From assembly GCA_012862575.1 (NCBI GenBank), contig BLSF01000057.1:1-64000 (forward strand): a stretch of DNA of 64,000 nt. The letters run 5' to 3'. Position numbers and translations under genes: made by a program. Below the pieces are notes generated by a model. That model ran no database searches, was not told the DNA's origin, and was given only the letters and a program-made list of their open reading frames with translations. This stretch comes from Parietichytrium sp. I65-24A. Taxonomy: Eukaryota > Sar > Bigyra > Thraustochytrida > Thraustochytriidae. Of this stretch, positions 51,765-61,893 are shown piece by piece. How positions within the stretch are numbered: the first letter of the stretch is position 1; every line of letters begins with the position of its first letter.

Positions 51765-54700
51765 ATGGCGCTCAAAGCCATCCTTGCTGCGGGTTTACTC
51801 GCGTCGTTTGCCCAGGGTCAAACTACTACGATCCAATGTTCGTCAACATTGGCAGACCAGTCCGTAACTCAGGAAAATGTCTACTGCGAGACGATGGACG
51901 TAACGAGCGGAGAGGCGAGCATGGAGACTTGCTGTGGCCAAACCGCGCAGCAGACTAGGCGTTTGCTTCAAGGACACACTCGCGAACTTCAGACATCGGC
52001 GTACGACGAGTGTAGATCCCTTGACATTTCCCCTGCATATTGCGACGAAAATGTCACCCCGGGATGTTCTGACATGCTTGGCGGGACCGACGTCATGACG
52101 ATCAATTTGGCGATGGAATCCACTGCCACCTCAGGCGAATGCTGCGAGGAATGCAAATGCTACGGAGACCCGTCTTGTGTTTCATTCGACGGAACACACG
52201 ATGAATGGGTCGTGTGCGACGGTCGCATGCGAGACTGTTCCATGGGCAAGAGCAAGTGCGAGAGCCAGACTGACCACGCAGGAAACAAGTGCGTTTGGCT
52301 GAAGAAAACGGACGAGTGGACAAACTTTGCAGAGTCCGGCTCCCCGTGCCAAGCTGACTGGGAGCTCTCTGGCTATCCAACGATGACCATGTACGATACC
52401 GGCTCATTCGCGCTTGAATTGGTGCTTGGAGAACGTGGAGTTATTGTTGAGGTCCACGTCACTTCAGCTGGTACTACATACAAACTCAATGCGGAAACTT
52501 GTTACGAGTATGATCCACGCACTTCTGACTCGCCTGAGAGCGCGTGGGTGACCGACTCCGGGGCTTCAATACCTTCGACGTGGACTTATACAACACCAAA
52601 CTCAGTTGAGATATACTGGTATGCACTCGATTCAGACTCGGGTTTGCTCGCCGAAATTTCCTGTACAAAGTCTGGTTCCCGACCGCGCATCGATATCCAG
52701 AGGCTCGTCGAGACAGACAGCACCAGGGCAGAAAACGCAACCGGATTCTGCTCAACGGGAGTCATTAGCCAGAAAACTGGAACCACCGAGCTGACTTCGG
52801 AGATTTGGGAAACATGTTTGGAGAGCAATGCCCCTAGTTTGGTGGTTTTGTGTAAAGGTTTCGTGGTTGATTCTTGCACTTCGGGCAACCTTGAGGAGAA
52901 CATCGCAAGCTGGTGCGACAACGCTGATCTTGCCCAGACAAGCACAGAGAACAGCACCACATGTAAAGATCTCCTTCTATCGGCGAACACGACTGCAAGT
53001 CAATCTTCTTGGATCACTCTTGTGTGCGAAGCAAATCAGCTCGATGTGTCGCAATGCAAAACTGACATCTCGCAGTTTGGAGTATTCGCCTTCCTGGAAA
53101 CCCACTCAAACGGCCTCATTAGCCAAGACGACACGACACCAAGTACTTGTGGGGCCACCGATAAAGCTTACACCGCAGATTCAGATACTTGCGAGATGGG
53201 TGTGAGTGTCGAGTACGAGGTCAGCAGCGGAACCTGGGTCACCGAGATGTTCATCCCAAACAGCAAACCGCCATGCAACAACATGCTGCAAGTCAACGCT
53301 AGTGCGCATCCAAACCTGTTTCTTTACCCGATTCGTTTCAGACAGTGTGGACTCAATGCCTTGTGCATTGCCCAAAATGCATGCCTGCCTTCAATGGGTT
53401 TCACTGCTTCGGTGAGCTATTCCAGTAGTTCCTGCCCAACTCCTGCCCCAACTTCGTCTCCAAGTGTTTCTCCAACAGCAACGCCGACCGCAGCGCCTTC
53501 TGCTGAACCGACTGCAGCACCAACTGCGGAGCCAACTACAGCTCCAACTGCTTCACCTTCTGTATCTCCGGTGGCTTCACCTACACCACAGCCAACCTTG
53601 GATCGAGGATCTGTAGGACCGACGGCGTCGCCAACGTTGGAGACTGACATTTGCACTGAAGTTGTAAGTCCTGGAAACGAGGCAACTTTAGTACCTGTCC
53701 TCGGCAGCGAGTGGACCATGGAAACCGAGGTGTACATGAACTCGTACACCTGTAACGCCGGAGATGTCAGCTTGATTCAAGTTGGGTGCGAGGACACCAT
53801 CCTCTCTGTGTTTGCGGAAGACTGCACTAGCAATCTTTACTTGACAATCACGCCGTCAACTGGAGACAAGATCATGTGCAATGCTTCGGAACCAATCAGT
53901 TTACGTACACCAGTCAATGTAACCGTGGATGTTGTCATGGAGGACGGCGACAGCAACGTCATCGTCTACTATGACGGTTCCGAGGTTTGCACTGCCTCTG
54001 TTGAAGGCAGCCTTATCACTGGCTCTGATGTGTGTGTTTACACAAGCGGTCCATCCTTGCCTTCGGCAAACGCCTGCGTTTACGTCAAGACCTTCACTTC
54101 TGGAGGGACAGAGGCGCCAACACCGACTGTGTCGCCTACGCCAAGCGAGACAGTCCCAACTCCCAGACCTACAAATCGCGATATTTGCATGGATATCCTC
54201 GTTCCGGGCCAGCTATCCGACACAGTCGAGTTTATGGACAAGGCATGGGTGATTTACACGGAGGTGTTTTTGAACGACGTCGTCTGCAGCTATGGACAGC
54301 TGAACCTCGTTCAGTTCGGTTGCGAGGAAAGCATCCTGTCGGTGTTCGTCAAAGATTGCAGCACTGAGCTCTTCTTTGTGGCAACGTCTTCAACAGGTGA
54401 GGAAGTCACTTGTACTCCAGAGAGTTCGGACGCGCTAAATCTGTACACCCCAGTAAATGTGACAATTGTGACATCTGAGGAGAACGGCGTTACTAGCTTC
54501 ATTGTATACTATGACAACCGCGAGGTGTGCTCAACAAATATTGACGGCGGAATTATGACCGGCGACGATGTCTGCGTGTACACCAGTTCTCCAGACTACC
54601 CGACGATTGGCGGATGCACCTACATCAACGCTGTCATCAGTGGCACAAGGTCTCCGACGACCACTTCCCCTACTGCTGGAGAAAACACACCTGCGCCATC

Positions 54701-57700
54701 TTCCCCGTCGACCATGTCGCCCTCTGCTGGAGAGGAAACACCTGCGCCAACTACTCCAACCTCCCCAACTACCATGTCTCCAACTGCTGAAGGCGCTACT
54801 CCGGCGCCAACCTCTTCAACGACCATGTCTCCAACTGCCGAAGGCGCTACTCCGGCGCCAACCTCTAGCATGACCATGTCGCCTACTGCTGAGGGCGAGA
54901 CTCCGGCACCAACCTCTCCAACGACAATGTCGCCTACTGCTGAAGGTGAAACAAGAGCCCCAACGCCATCGACCGGATTCCCGCCAACACTCCAAGAGGT
55001 ATGTGACGACACTGTTACTCCAGGAAACCTTGTCGATACCATTTCGACGCTGGGAGATAACTGGGTATTTTACACCGAGATCACAGTGAACAGCGAAGTC
55101 TGCAACCAAGGAGACCTTGGGCTCGTTCAGGTTGGATGCGAAGACACGATCATGTCAGTGATGATCAAGGATTGCTCCACTGAGCTCTTCTTCACTGTTT
55201 ACAGCTCTACTGGAGAGGAATACACTTGCACTCCTCCAGAAAGTGCGGCGCCAGATCTGAGGGTTCCAGTGAATGCCACAATTGTAGTAGTAACTGGCCC
55301 CGACGGTGTTACCCGTTTCACTGTCTACTACGACCAGGTTGAGGTGTGCAGTGCTGACATTGACGATGGAATCCTTCAGGGAGACAATGTCTGTGTCTAC
55401 GCCAGCGGACCAGACATGACTGTGGGTGACGGATGTGCCAATATTGTCCGTGTTGATCGCGGAACCAGCGCGCCGACACCGAGCTCGGGAACCACCATGT
55501 CGCCAACTTCTTCAGAGGAAACGGCCTCCCCAACGCCAAGCAGCGGCAGTACAATGTCTCCAACCGGTGCTGGGGTGACGGGATCTCCAACCCCTAGCAG
55601 CGACAGCACCATGTCCCCAACCGGAACTGGAGAAACAGGGTCTCCAACCGGAGACACCACGATGTCGCCAACCCCAGCAAGCGGAGACACCGTAGCTCCG
55701 TCAATGTCCCCAACTGGCTCCCCAACGGCATCGCCAACGACGGCTGCGCCTACTCCATTTGAGCGCTGCGAGGATACTGTCACGGCTGGGAGCCTCATTC
55801 AAACCATTCCTTACTCTGGTCGCGACTTTACACTCACAACTACGGTGGATTTGAACGGCGAAACCTGTGATAGTGGAGACACCAGTGTGATTCAGGTCGG
55901 GTGCGAAGAAGTTCTCTTTGGTGCCTTCATGCGCAACTGCTCCCAGGAAATATATTTTGTCGTCATGTCTGACACCGAAGAGCTGATTGAGTGTGAGGCG
56001 CCAATGCCTCTGGAAATTGGTCAGCCAACTTCCTTCAACTTTTCCCTGGTTGGAGAAGATAACGGTGACGCGACTCTGAGCATTACTTGGGGCGATACTA
56101 CCGTGTGCTCGACTCAGGTGAATGGTTTTGACATGCGCGGCACCAACTATTGTGTCTACGGAAGCGGCCCCTCATTGCCTCCAGCTGATGTCTGCATTGA
56201 AACCGAGATTTTGTTTGCTGAGCTCGGCGGTGAGTGCGTCCAGTCTGTGGAAGTTAGCGAGATCTGCTCGACACCATATGAGAGCATTAGTCTGGGAGTT
56301 TGCGACAGCTTATGCCCAGAAACCTCTCTCGACGCAAACGCTGAAGCGGAGTGCAAAGAACTCGTTATTGCTTCTGCGTTCTGCAATTTGAATGATACGT
56401 CGCAGAGTGATTTGTGTGCGAAACTTCCAAACCAGAACGGCAAACTTACGCTTACGATGAGCATCGAGGATCAGGTGGATCTGGAGTGCTGTAAATCATG
56501 CATGTGTGGTGGCGATCCACTTTGCGTGGCTTTTGATGGATCCCAAGACATGTGGGTACTCTGTGATGCTCGTGACTCTGAGTGCTTAGTTGACGAAGAT
56601 CTTTGCGCAGGTGAAACCGACCACGCTGGCAATACCTGCGTCTGGAGCGAGGAGCGTGCAAATGCAATCAAACTTCGAGCGGATATCGGTGCGGTTGGTT
56701 CACCTTGCCAGCCTGACTGGGATGTCAGTGGCCCAGCTTCCATGGTGATGTACACACGAGGTTCATTCTCCGCTTCCCTTACAACCGGAGAACGTGGAGT
56801 GATCGACTCACTCGATATCACCGTGTCTGGTGGATCGTATAGTTTGGTTGCTGACAACTGCTTTGAGGATGACTGGGGCGTAGCTTGGAGCACTTCTGAT
56901 GGCTCTGCGAACATCTCTCAGGCTCTAGGAATCACTTACACTGACGGTCCTGGAAGTGATCAACGAACGCACGAGATTCTGGATCCCGAGACTGGTATCT
57001 TCATTCGCGCCATTTGCATTCAGCGGATTTCGTCCGACGGCAAGTATGTAAATGGTCGACTAGATATTCCAAACCTTATCGAGCCTGATTTCGACACCTT
57101 TCAAAACGAGATGTCTGGGTTCTGCGCTGAGACAGACGCCGTCATTGACAAAGGTATGACCTCAACTATTCGCGCCGATAATATTCATGACATTTGTGAG
57201 CAGACCATGCAAGAAGCATACTTGCTCTGCCGTGCATTGGACTCCCCAACTTGCACACCGTCTGACATGCCTGCAGCTGTAGTTGATTGGTGCACCACAG
57301 CAAACCTCTTCCCAACCGACACTAACCGCGTTCAGACCTGTATTAACTACATCGATGCCGAGGACAGTGATGTGGAAGCTGTTGCGATCAGGTGGAGTAG
57401 GCTTTACTGTGAAGCCGTGCAGCAGATGAGATCCCCAGGAACCACAGTCAAGAAGTGGATTACCGAATGCGTGAGTCGCCTACAGACCGACGGGTACTCT
57501 GTCGTTGTGGAGGAGCTCGGAACCGGAACATTTTCAACTAGTGGCACCAGTTCTTACTGTGGAAGCAGCGAGTCCGAGTACGCCAAGCGAACGGCTGCAG
57601 AAGCCTGTGTGCCTGGTGTTGCGCTGGAATACTTGAGCGACGACGGGGAGTGGGTGGAGGAACTTTTCATTCCCACATCTCTGCCACCATGCGACGGCCA

Positions 57701-57905
57701 GCTCGAGTTAAGTGCGAAGAACCACTACAATCTCTTCACCCACCCGATGAGGTTCCGCGAGTGCTCTTTGAACGTGGCGGAGTGTTCTGTGGACGTGTCT
57801 TGTCTGCCACTTTACGAGTTCTCAGTTGGTTTCCAGTTCTCCCACGACGACTCCTTGTGCAGCGTGCAATCTCGCCGCCTGCGTCACAACCCATTGATCG
57901 AATAA
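51765..57905 (+). CDS. Giant secreted mosaic protein with four repeat domains and Pro/Thr/Ser linkers
   Basis: 2046 residues from the ATG at 51765, which yields a signal peptide (MALKAILAAGLLASFAQGQ); the frame upstream opens at a GTG. Two related large modules flank the protein. The N-terminal one (about 70-555) has GDPSCVSFDG, HAGNKCVW and ERGVI. The C-terminal one (about 1526-2045) has GDPLCVAFDG, HAGNTCVW and ERGVI. The GDPxxxxFDG motif recalls von Willebrand D domains. Between them lie four copies of a domain of about 150 residues (starting near 628, 807, 1079 and 1334). Each has a VGCE/FGCE motif, DC, VYYD and a final VCVYxSGP; the fold may be lectin/LamG-like. Linkers are SPTxxPT-rich. 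RRLLQ (about 60-64) and SRRLRH near the end are possible processing sites. Cell wall, scale or adhesin role is inference. Confidence 0.88.
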   Translation: MALKAILAAGLLASFAQGQTTTIQCSSTLADQSVTQENVYCETMDVTSGEASMETCCGQTAQQTRRLLQGHTRELQTSAYDECRSLDISPAYCDENVTPGCSDMLGGTDVMTINLAMESTATSGECCEECKCYGDPSCVSFDGTHDEWVVCDGRMRDCSMGKSKCESQTDHAGNKCVWLKKTDEWTNFAESGSPCQADWELSGYPTMTMYDTGSFALELVLGERGVIVEVHVTSAGTTYKLNAETCYEYDPRTSDSPESAWVTDSGASIPSTWTYTTPNSVEIYWYALDSDSGLLAEISCTKSGSRPRIDIQRLVETDSTRAENATGFCSTGVISQKTGTTELTSEIWETCLESNAPSLVVLCKGFVVDSCTSGNLEENIASWCDNADLAQTSTENSTTCKDLLLSANTTASQSSWITLVCEANQLDVSQCKTDISQFGVFAFLETHSNGLISQDDTTPSTCGATDKAYTADSDTCEMGVSVEYEVSSGTWVTEMFIPNSKPPCNNMLQVNASAHPNLFLYPIRFRQCGLNALCIAQNACLPSMGFTASVSYSSSSCPTPAPTSSPSVSPTATPTAAPSAEPTAAPTAEPTTAPTASPSVSPVASPTPQPTLDRGSVGPTASPTLETDICTEVVSPGNEATLVPVLGSEWTMETEVYMNSYTCNAGDVSLIQVGCEDTILSVFAEDCTSNLYLTITPSTGDKIMCNASEPISLRTPVNVTVDVVMEDGDSNVIVYYDGSEVCTASVEGSLITGSDVCVYTSGPSLPSANACVYVKTFTSGGTEAPTPTVSPTPSETVPTPRPTNRDICMDILVPGQLSDTVEFMDKAWVIYTEVFLNDVVCSYGQLNLVQFGCEESILSVFVKDCSTELFFVATSSTGEEVTCTPESSDALNLYTPVNVTIVTSEENGVTSFIVYYDNREVCSTNIDGGIMTGDDVCVYTSSPDYPTIGGCTYINAVISGTRSPTTTSPTAGENTPAPSSPSTMSPSAGEETPAPTTPTSPTTMSPTAEGATPAPTSSTTMSPTAEGATPAPTSSMTMSPTAEGETPAPTSPTTMSPTAEGETRAPTPSTGFPPTLQEVCDDTVTPGNLVDTISTLGDNWVFYTEITVNSEVCNQGDLGLVQVGCEDTIMSVMIKDCSTELFFTVYSSTGEEYTCTPPESAAPDLRVPVNATIVVVTGPDGVTRFTVYYDQVEVCSADIDDGILQGDNVCVYASGPDMTVGDGCANIVRVDRGTSAPTPSSGTTMSPTSSEETASPTPSSGSTMSPTGAGVTGSPTPSSDSTMSPTGTGETGSPTGDTTMSPTPASGDTVAPSMSPTGSPTASPTTAAPTPFERCEDTVTAGSLIQTIPYSGRDFTLTTTVDLNGETCDSGDTSVIQVGCEEVLFGAFMRNCSQEIYFVVMSDTEELIECEAPMPLEIGQPTSFNFSLVGEDNGDATLSITWGDTTVCSTQVNGFDMRGTNYCVYGSGPSLPPADVCIETEILFAELGGECVQSVEVSEICSTPYESISLGVCDSLCPETSLDANAEAECKELVIASAFCNLNDTSQSDLCAKLPNQNGKLTLTMSIEDQVDLECCKSCMCGGDPLCVAFDGSQDMWVLCDARDSECLVDEDLCAGETDHAGNTCVWSEERANAIKLRADIGAVGSPCQPDWDVSGPASMVMYTRGSFSASLTTGERGVIDSLDITVSGGSYSLVADNCFEDDWGVAWSTSDGSANISQALGITYTDGPGSDQRTHEILDPETGIFIRAICIQRISSDGKYVNGRLDIPNLIEPDFDTFQNEMSGFCAETDAVIDKGMTSTIRADNIHDICEQTMQEAYLLCRALDSPTCTPSDMPAAVVDWCTTANLFPTDTNRVQTCINYIDAEDSDVEAVAIRWSRLYCEAVQQMRSPGTTVKKWITECVSRLQTDGYSVVVEELGTGTFSTSGTSSYCGSSESEYAKRTAAEACVPGVALEYLSDDGEWVEELFIPTSLPPCDGQLELSAKNHYNLFTHPMRFRECSLNVAECSVDVSCLPLYEFSVGFQFSHDDSLCSVQSRRLRHNPLIE

Positions 57906-59659
57906 TACAGACCACACAACTCTTGCTTTTTGAAATCTGAAAGCAAAATAGTCAATTCGAGCCCCAAAAGTATAAAACAAGCAGCCCTTGAAATAAATGC
58001 CCTTTTTACCTCCACATGTTCCTTCCCCACAATTAGTCCGCGTGTGCCGAACTCCTTTGCGCTCACCCGCGCTGTCTGGCTGACCTTCTCCAGCCAAGCT
58101 TCACGTGCACTCCCGGTGTTGCAAGGCTGTTCAAGTTCTGTCGTGTCACGGTTGGGAGATTCTGGCGGACTTTTTCACCTCGTCGTACTCTTGCTGCTCA
58201 AAGCTCCGCTCAAAGTTGGCATAGTGAGTGAGTGTATCTGAGTTCTGATCACGCTCCGAAGTGGCCCCCAAATTGTGGCCCACGGGGCGGGGCCCTCACA
58301 TCACGGTACTGTATTCAGTACTGATTGCTATACTCAGCATCGAACGCTCGGAGTATCTTCCGTGTTGAAACTGAACTTGGACTGACATGTGTCACAGCCA
58401 GAACGAATCACATTTAGCAAAGCAAAATTATTCCATTCGATGTTCTCATTTTCGTTCCGCAGCTCAGCACGCTAGGCGACGACTAACAGTATTACTACCC
58501 GGAGAGTAGAGGAGTGATCACTCTCCGGTATGGTAGTATCGGTGGTAAGGTGGCAGTAGAACAGGCACAGCTACAAGAGGTGTGCATGGTGCTTTTGGAG
58601 CGATCGAATTCGATTGAATGATCTCGTGGTTGCAATACGTAGTGTGTGAGAGCGAGACACCCGTACCATCTCGTACCTGGACGAAGGTAGAGAAGGTGCG
58701 CATTCATTGAATCCTTCATTCACAGATAGTGTTCAAGGTCAACTGTAACTGGCGTTCACTTACCGGGTTTCAAGTTCATCTTGGTTGAAAGAAAGATACC
58801 ATTGATGCCATCCATCGTCGAAGTCGCCTGCCTCGATCCACGCAGTACTACCGGTATCATGTTGGCAACAAGTTAGCTAAACGTAATTGTTTGCCGACCT
58901 GCTTCTCAGCCAGTCGGGCGGACGGCTCACAAACTAGTCCCATCAGCAGAATCACTAGTCATGAGCGCCGCGTCAAGCCGAATTCATGATCGGGGTCGGG
59001 CAAATCGCATTGCCATGGCATGGTGTGCAAGAGTGGGAAGGTGTGGAATTTGGAAACTGTTTGTTGAGTTTTGCTAAATTCTGGTTTTGCTTCTGGTTGT
59101 CTCTGGTTTCACTCTCGGATTGAGACAGTCAAAGGGCAACGTGCTCACGTGTGTTCTCCGTGTGCTCTTTCGATCAAAAGCTTACTTTTGCACTCTATGA
59201 GCTAGTAGAGATAAGAAAGGTGATGCGACTTTGATGAAAGAGGGCGCTTCAAGAAGCAGATGATGACAGACAGGCGAAAAAAAGAGGCGGGCGGGTGATA
59301 AATGATGTGAGACTGCGATACTAGCACTAGCACACAAAAGTTCGTTCACTCTGCGCATAGCCTAAGGCATTGCGGACGGGGTTACTACACTGCACACCAC
59401 ACTCGAGCTACTGTAGTTACTGTAGTTTGTTGATGTTTGTTGGATGAAAGCGAGTTGGACTCGGAGTGGACTTTTCAGAAAGGGGGGGTGACTCAAAGGA
59501 GACTCCAAAGGTGTGCCCGCGCTTTGCGCTTTGCCCTTTGCCCTTTGCCAGTGCGTAGCGATCTGCGCAACAGATTGGTCGTTCCAGCCACGGCAGCAGA
59601 CCTGCAATAGGCGCAGCACTCTTCCTCGCAGGAAGCGGAGCCGAGAGTAACGAAACAAG
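57906..59659. other. Intergenic region between the secreted mosaic and coactosin genes
   Basis: No gene seen. Contains the perfect hairpin listed separately and, at 59521-59549, four 7-bp units of GCTTTGC/CCTTTGC about 110 bp upstream of the coactosin start. Confidence 0.6.
58499..58528. repeat. Perfect 9-bp hairpin with extended flanking symmetry
   Basis: CCGGAGAGT (58499-58507) and ACTCTCCGG (58520-58528) can pair across a 12-base loop. Outside the stem, TATTACTACC on the left and GGTAGTAT on the right extend the symmetry imperfectly. It could be a structured RNA, a foldback element or chance. Confidence 0.55.
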
Positions 59660-61141
59660 ATGAGTTTGAAGGTGACGGAGGAGCTCAAGCAAGCTATCGC
59701 AGCTGTGCGAGATGATAAAAGCTCCACGGATTTTGTGGTAGCTGCATATGAAGATGAAACTACGCTGACTGTCGCAGGCACTGGAAGCGACGGAGCAGAC
59801 GGTATGAAAGAGCATTTTCTGGACTCCGATATCTGCTATGGCTTGGTGAGAAAGACTTTCACATGGGAGAAGGTCGGTCAAGTCCAGGCGGACACCACAA
59901 AGTTTGTCTTTGTTGTGTGGCGGCCGGACTCTATCCCGCTTAAGCGCAAGATGAAGATTGGTCAGTTTGACGGCCAAATCAAGAAGTTGTTCTCCTCTTA
60001 TCATGCGGATATGGATATTAATTCCAAAGAGGAGATTAGCGATGACATCGTAGCCAAGCTGCTCTCTGAAATTACCATGACTGCGGATCACCGCACCGAA
60101 AAGCCCACCACAAAGATGTTCTTTTTGGGTGGCAACCGTCTGAGCTGGAGACGCGGAAAGGACGATGCCGCGGCCGCAAAACTAAACCACGACTCGAGAG
60201 CAGAGTTCAAGCCTCCGCCAAAGGGTGCAGATGTCAACTTTCAGGACGAGGACGAAATAAAAGCCGCCATAGCACAGGTCCGCGACGATTCATCTCCTAT
60301 CCAGTGGTGCTTAGCCGCGTACATTTCTAAAGATACAATTGGCCTGGTCGGGAAAGGTGAAGGCACTGTCTCTGAGCTCTTGGACCACTTGCAGGACACC
60401 CAAGCAGCATATGGACTGTTTCGTGTTTCGGAGCGTATCGACAAAACAGATGCAACCCGGTTCTGCTACGTGTGCTGGACCCCTGACAACATACCGCCGA
60501 TGCTGAAGGCTCGCATCTCGACGCACAAAGGGACCGTGAACCCCCTCTTCAGGCCATACCACGTCGACTTTCACATTTCCGAACTTGATGAACTTAACGA
60601 AGAGATTGTTAAAGAACGCGTATCTGCAGTTACGGGAACCAAGTCCCATGTGACCACTCGCGTCTCCATGAAGCGCGAAGAGCAATACGAACGCAAGTTC
60701 CTCGGTGGCGTCAAGAGCGAGACACAAAAACTCGAATTTTCGAATCGCGAAGATCTTTTGGTGGCGATTGCGGACGTGCGCAATGACAAGTCTAGCACAA
60801 ATTGGGTTCTTGCGGGTTTCGAAGGAGAAAAGAAGGGCATGACGCTCGGACTTGTTTCCTCCGGGTCGGGCGGGCTACACGAACTGACAGACCACCTTAA
60901 AGAGGATCGCATCATGTTTGCATTACTCCGCAACGAGGAGAAGTATGATCGCAGCACAACGGTTCGATTCTACTACATCCGCTGGCAGGGTGAGGCGGTC
61001 TCCATGACCGTGAAAGGCCACGCAGGAGTTTTTACCGGAGCAGTCACAGCAATATTCAGCCCATATCACGACGACATCTTTGGTTCCACGGTGGATGACC
61101 TCATCTCGAACGCGCGGTCAAAGGTCAAGGACCTTGACTGA
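59660..61141 (+). CDS. Triple coactosin-like (ADF-homology) actin-binding protein
   Basis: 493 residues from an ATG at 59660. Three ADF-H domains of the coactosin type follow one another: about 1-135, 195-335 and 360-493. Each opens with the same signature: AAVRDDKSSTDFVVAAY, AQVRDDSSPIQWCLAAY, ADVRNDKSSTNWVLAGF. Each carries a hydrophobic strand such as FVFVVWRPDSIP, FCYVCWTPDNIP or FYYIRWQGEAVS, and then a K/H-G-x-V...SPYH-like end. Single-domain coactosin binds F-actin and opposes capping. Three copies in one chain should bind or crosslink several actin subunits; that is inference. Basic linkers hold the repeated LGG motif (FFLGGNRLSW and KFLGGVKS). No signal peptide or membrane segment. 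Confidence 0.92.
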   Translation: MSLKVTEELKQAIAAVRDDKSSTDFVVAAYEDETTLTVAGTGSDGADGMKEHFLDSDICYGLVRKTFTWEKVGQVQADTTKFVFVVWRPDSIPLKRKMKIGQFDGQIKKLFSSYHADMDINSKEEISDDIVAKLLSEITMTADHRTEKPTTKMFFLGGNRLSWRRGKDDAAAAKLNHDSRAEFKPPPKGADVNFQDEDEIKAAIAQVRDDSSPIQWCLAAYISKDTIGLVGKGEGTVSELLDHLQDTQAAYGLFRVSERIDKTDATRFCYVCWTPDNIPPMLKARISTHKGTVNPLFRPYHVDFHISELDELNEEIVKERVSAVTGTKSHVTTRVSMKREEQYERKFLGGVKSETQKLEFSNREDLLVAIADVRNDKSSTNWVLAGFEGEKKGMTLGLVSSGSGGLHELTDHLKEDRIMFALLRNEEKYDRSTTVRFYYIRWQGEAVSMTVKGHAGVFTGAVTAIFSPYHDDIFGSTVDDLISNARSKVKDLD

Positions 61142-61893
61142 TCATCTCGGCTGTTCTGTTCATTCTTCACAGTCAACTAAAAACCAAAAGTCAATTTTTA
61201 ACTGGTCCTGTCGGTCAAACGTTTCATCTTCCAAGTAAGTAACTTTTAGGCCACATAACCATCGACAGAGCAGAAAATTCCTCCTCCTTAATTAAGCAGT
61301 AGTAGCCATCTTCGGGACAAGACCTCTATGAAATATGAAAATGCTTGGCAAGCAAGACCCTTCGCTTACAGTTCAGACTACATGGGGATCTTTTCAACAA
61401 TAAATTCGCTGTCGAGAGATTCCTCGATTACAAAGCTTCTTCGCTCCGCGATCTTTCATCTTCTTTGATCTTCTCTTCCCTTCCAATGCCTCTTCCATTA
61501 CCTTCCATCGCCTTCCATCGCATCATCACCACTCACGCAGTACCACTATCTACGTCCGAAGCTAGCACCAGTTCACCAAAGTCCTACAGGCATGCACAGG
61601 CCGCCATAACCCTTCTATCAAAAACCTTAACAGCGGCCTCCCTTGCCATTTAGTCTGTAGCCATGTATCAGGTTTCATTAATTGAATCATAATACTTGGA
61701 TAGGGCTAATGCAGTAGTGAATCCTATCGCGACGCTTTCCCAGAACAACTTGCGAAAAAGGTATCCAATTAGGTGAGGGGAGAGAGGGTAGGGAGGTACG
61801 CGAGGACAGTTTGTGAGTGCCAATTAGCGATATATAACTGAATATACTAGCGTTGGGGAGGAGGAGGTTGTGGCAAAGTTTCAAGTGAGGAGA
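61142..61893. other. Intergenic region between coactosin and FUN14 genes
   Basis: No gene seen. Contains CTTCCATT-type short repeats near 61480-61520. Nothing else recognised. Confidence 0.65.
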
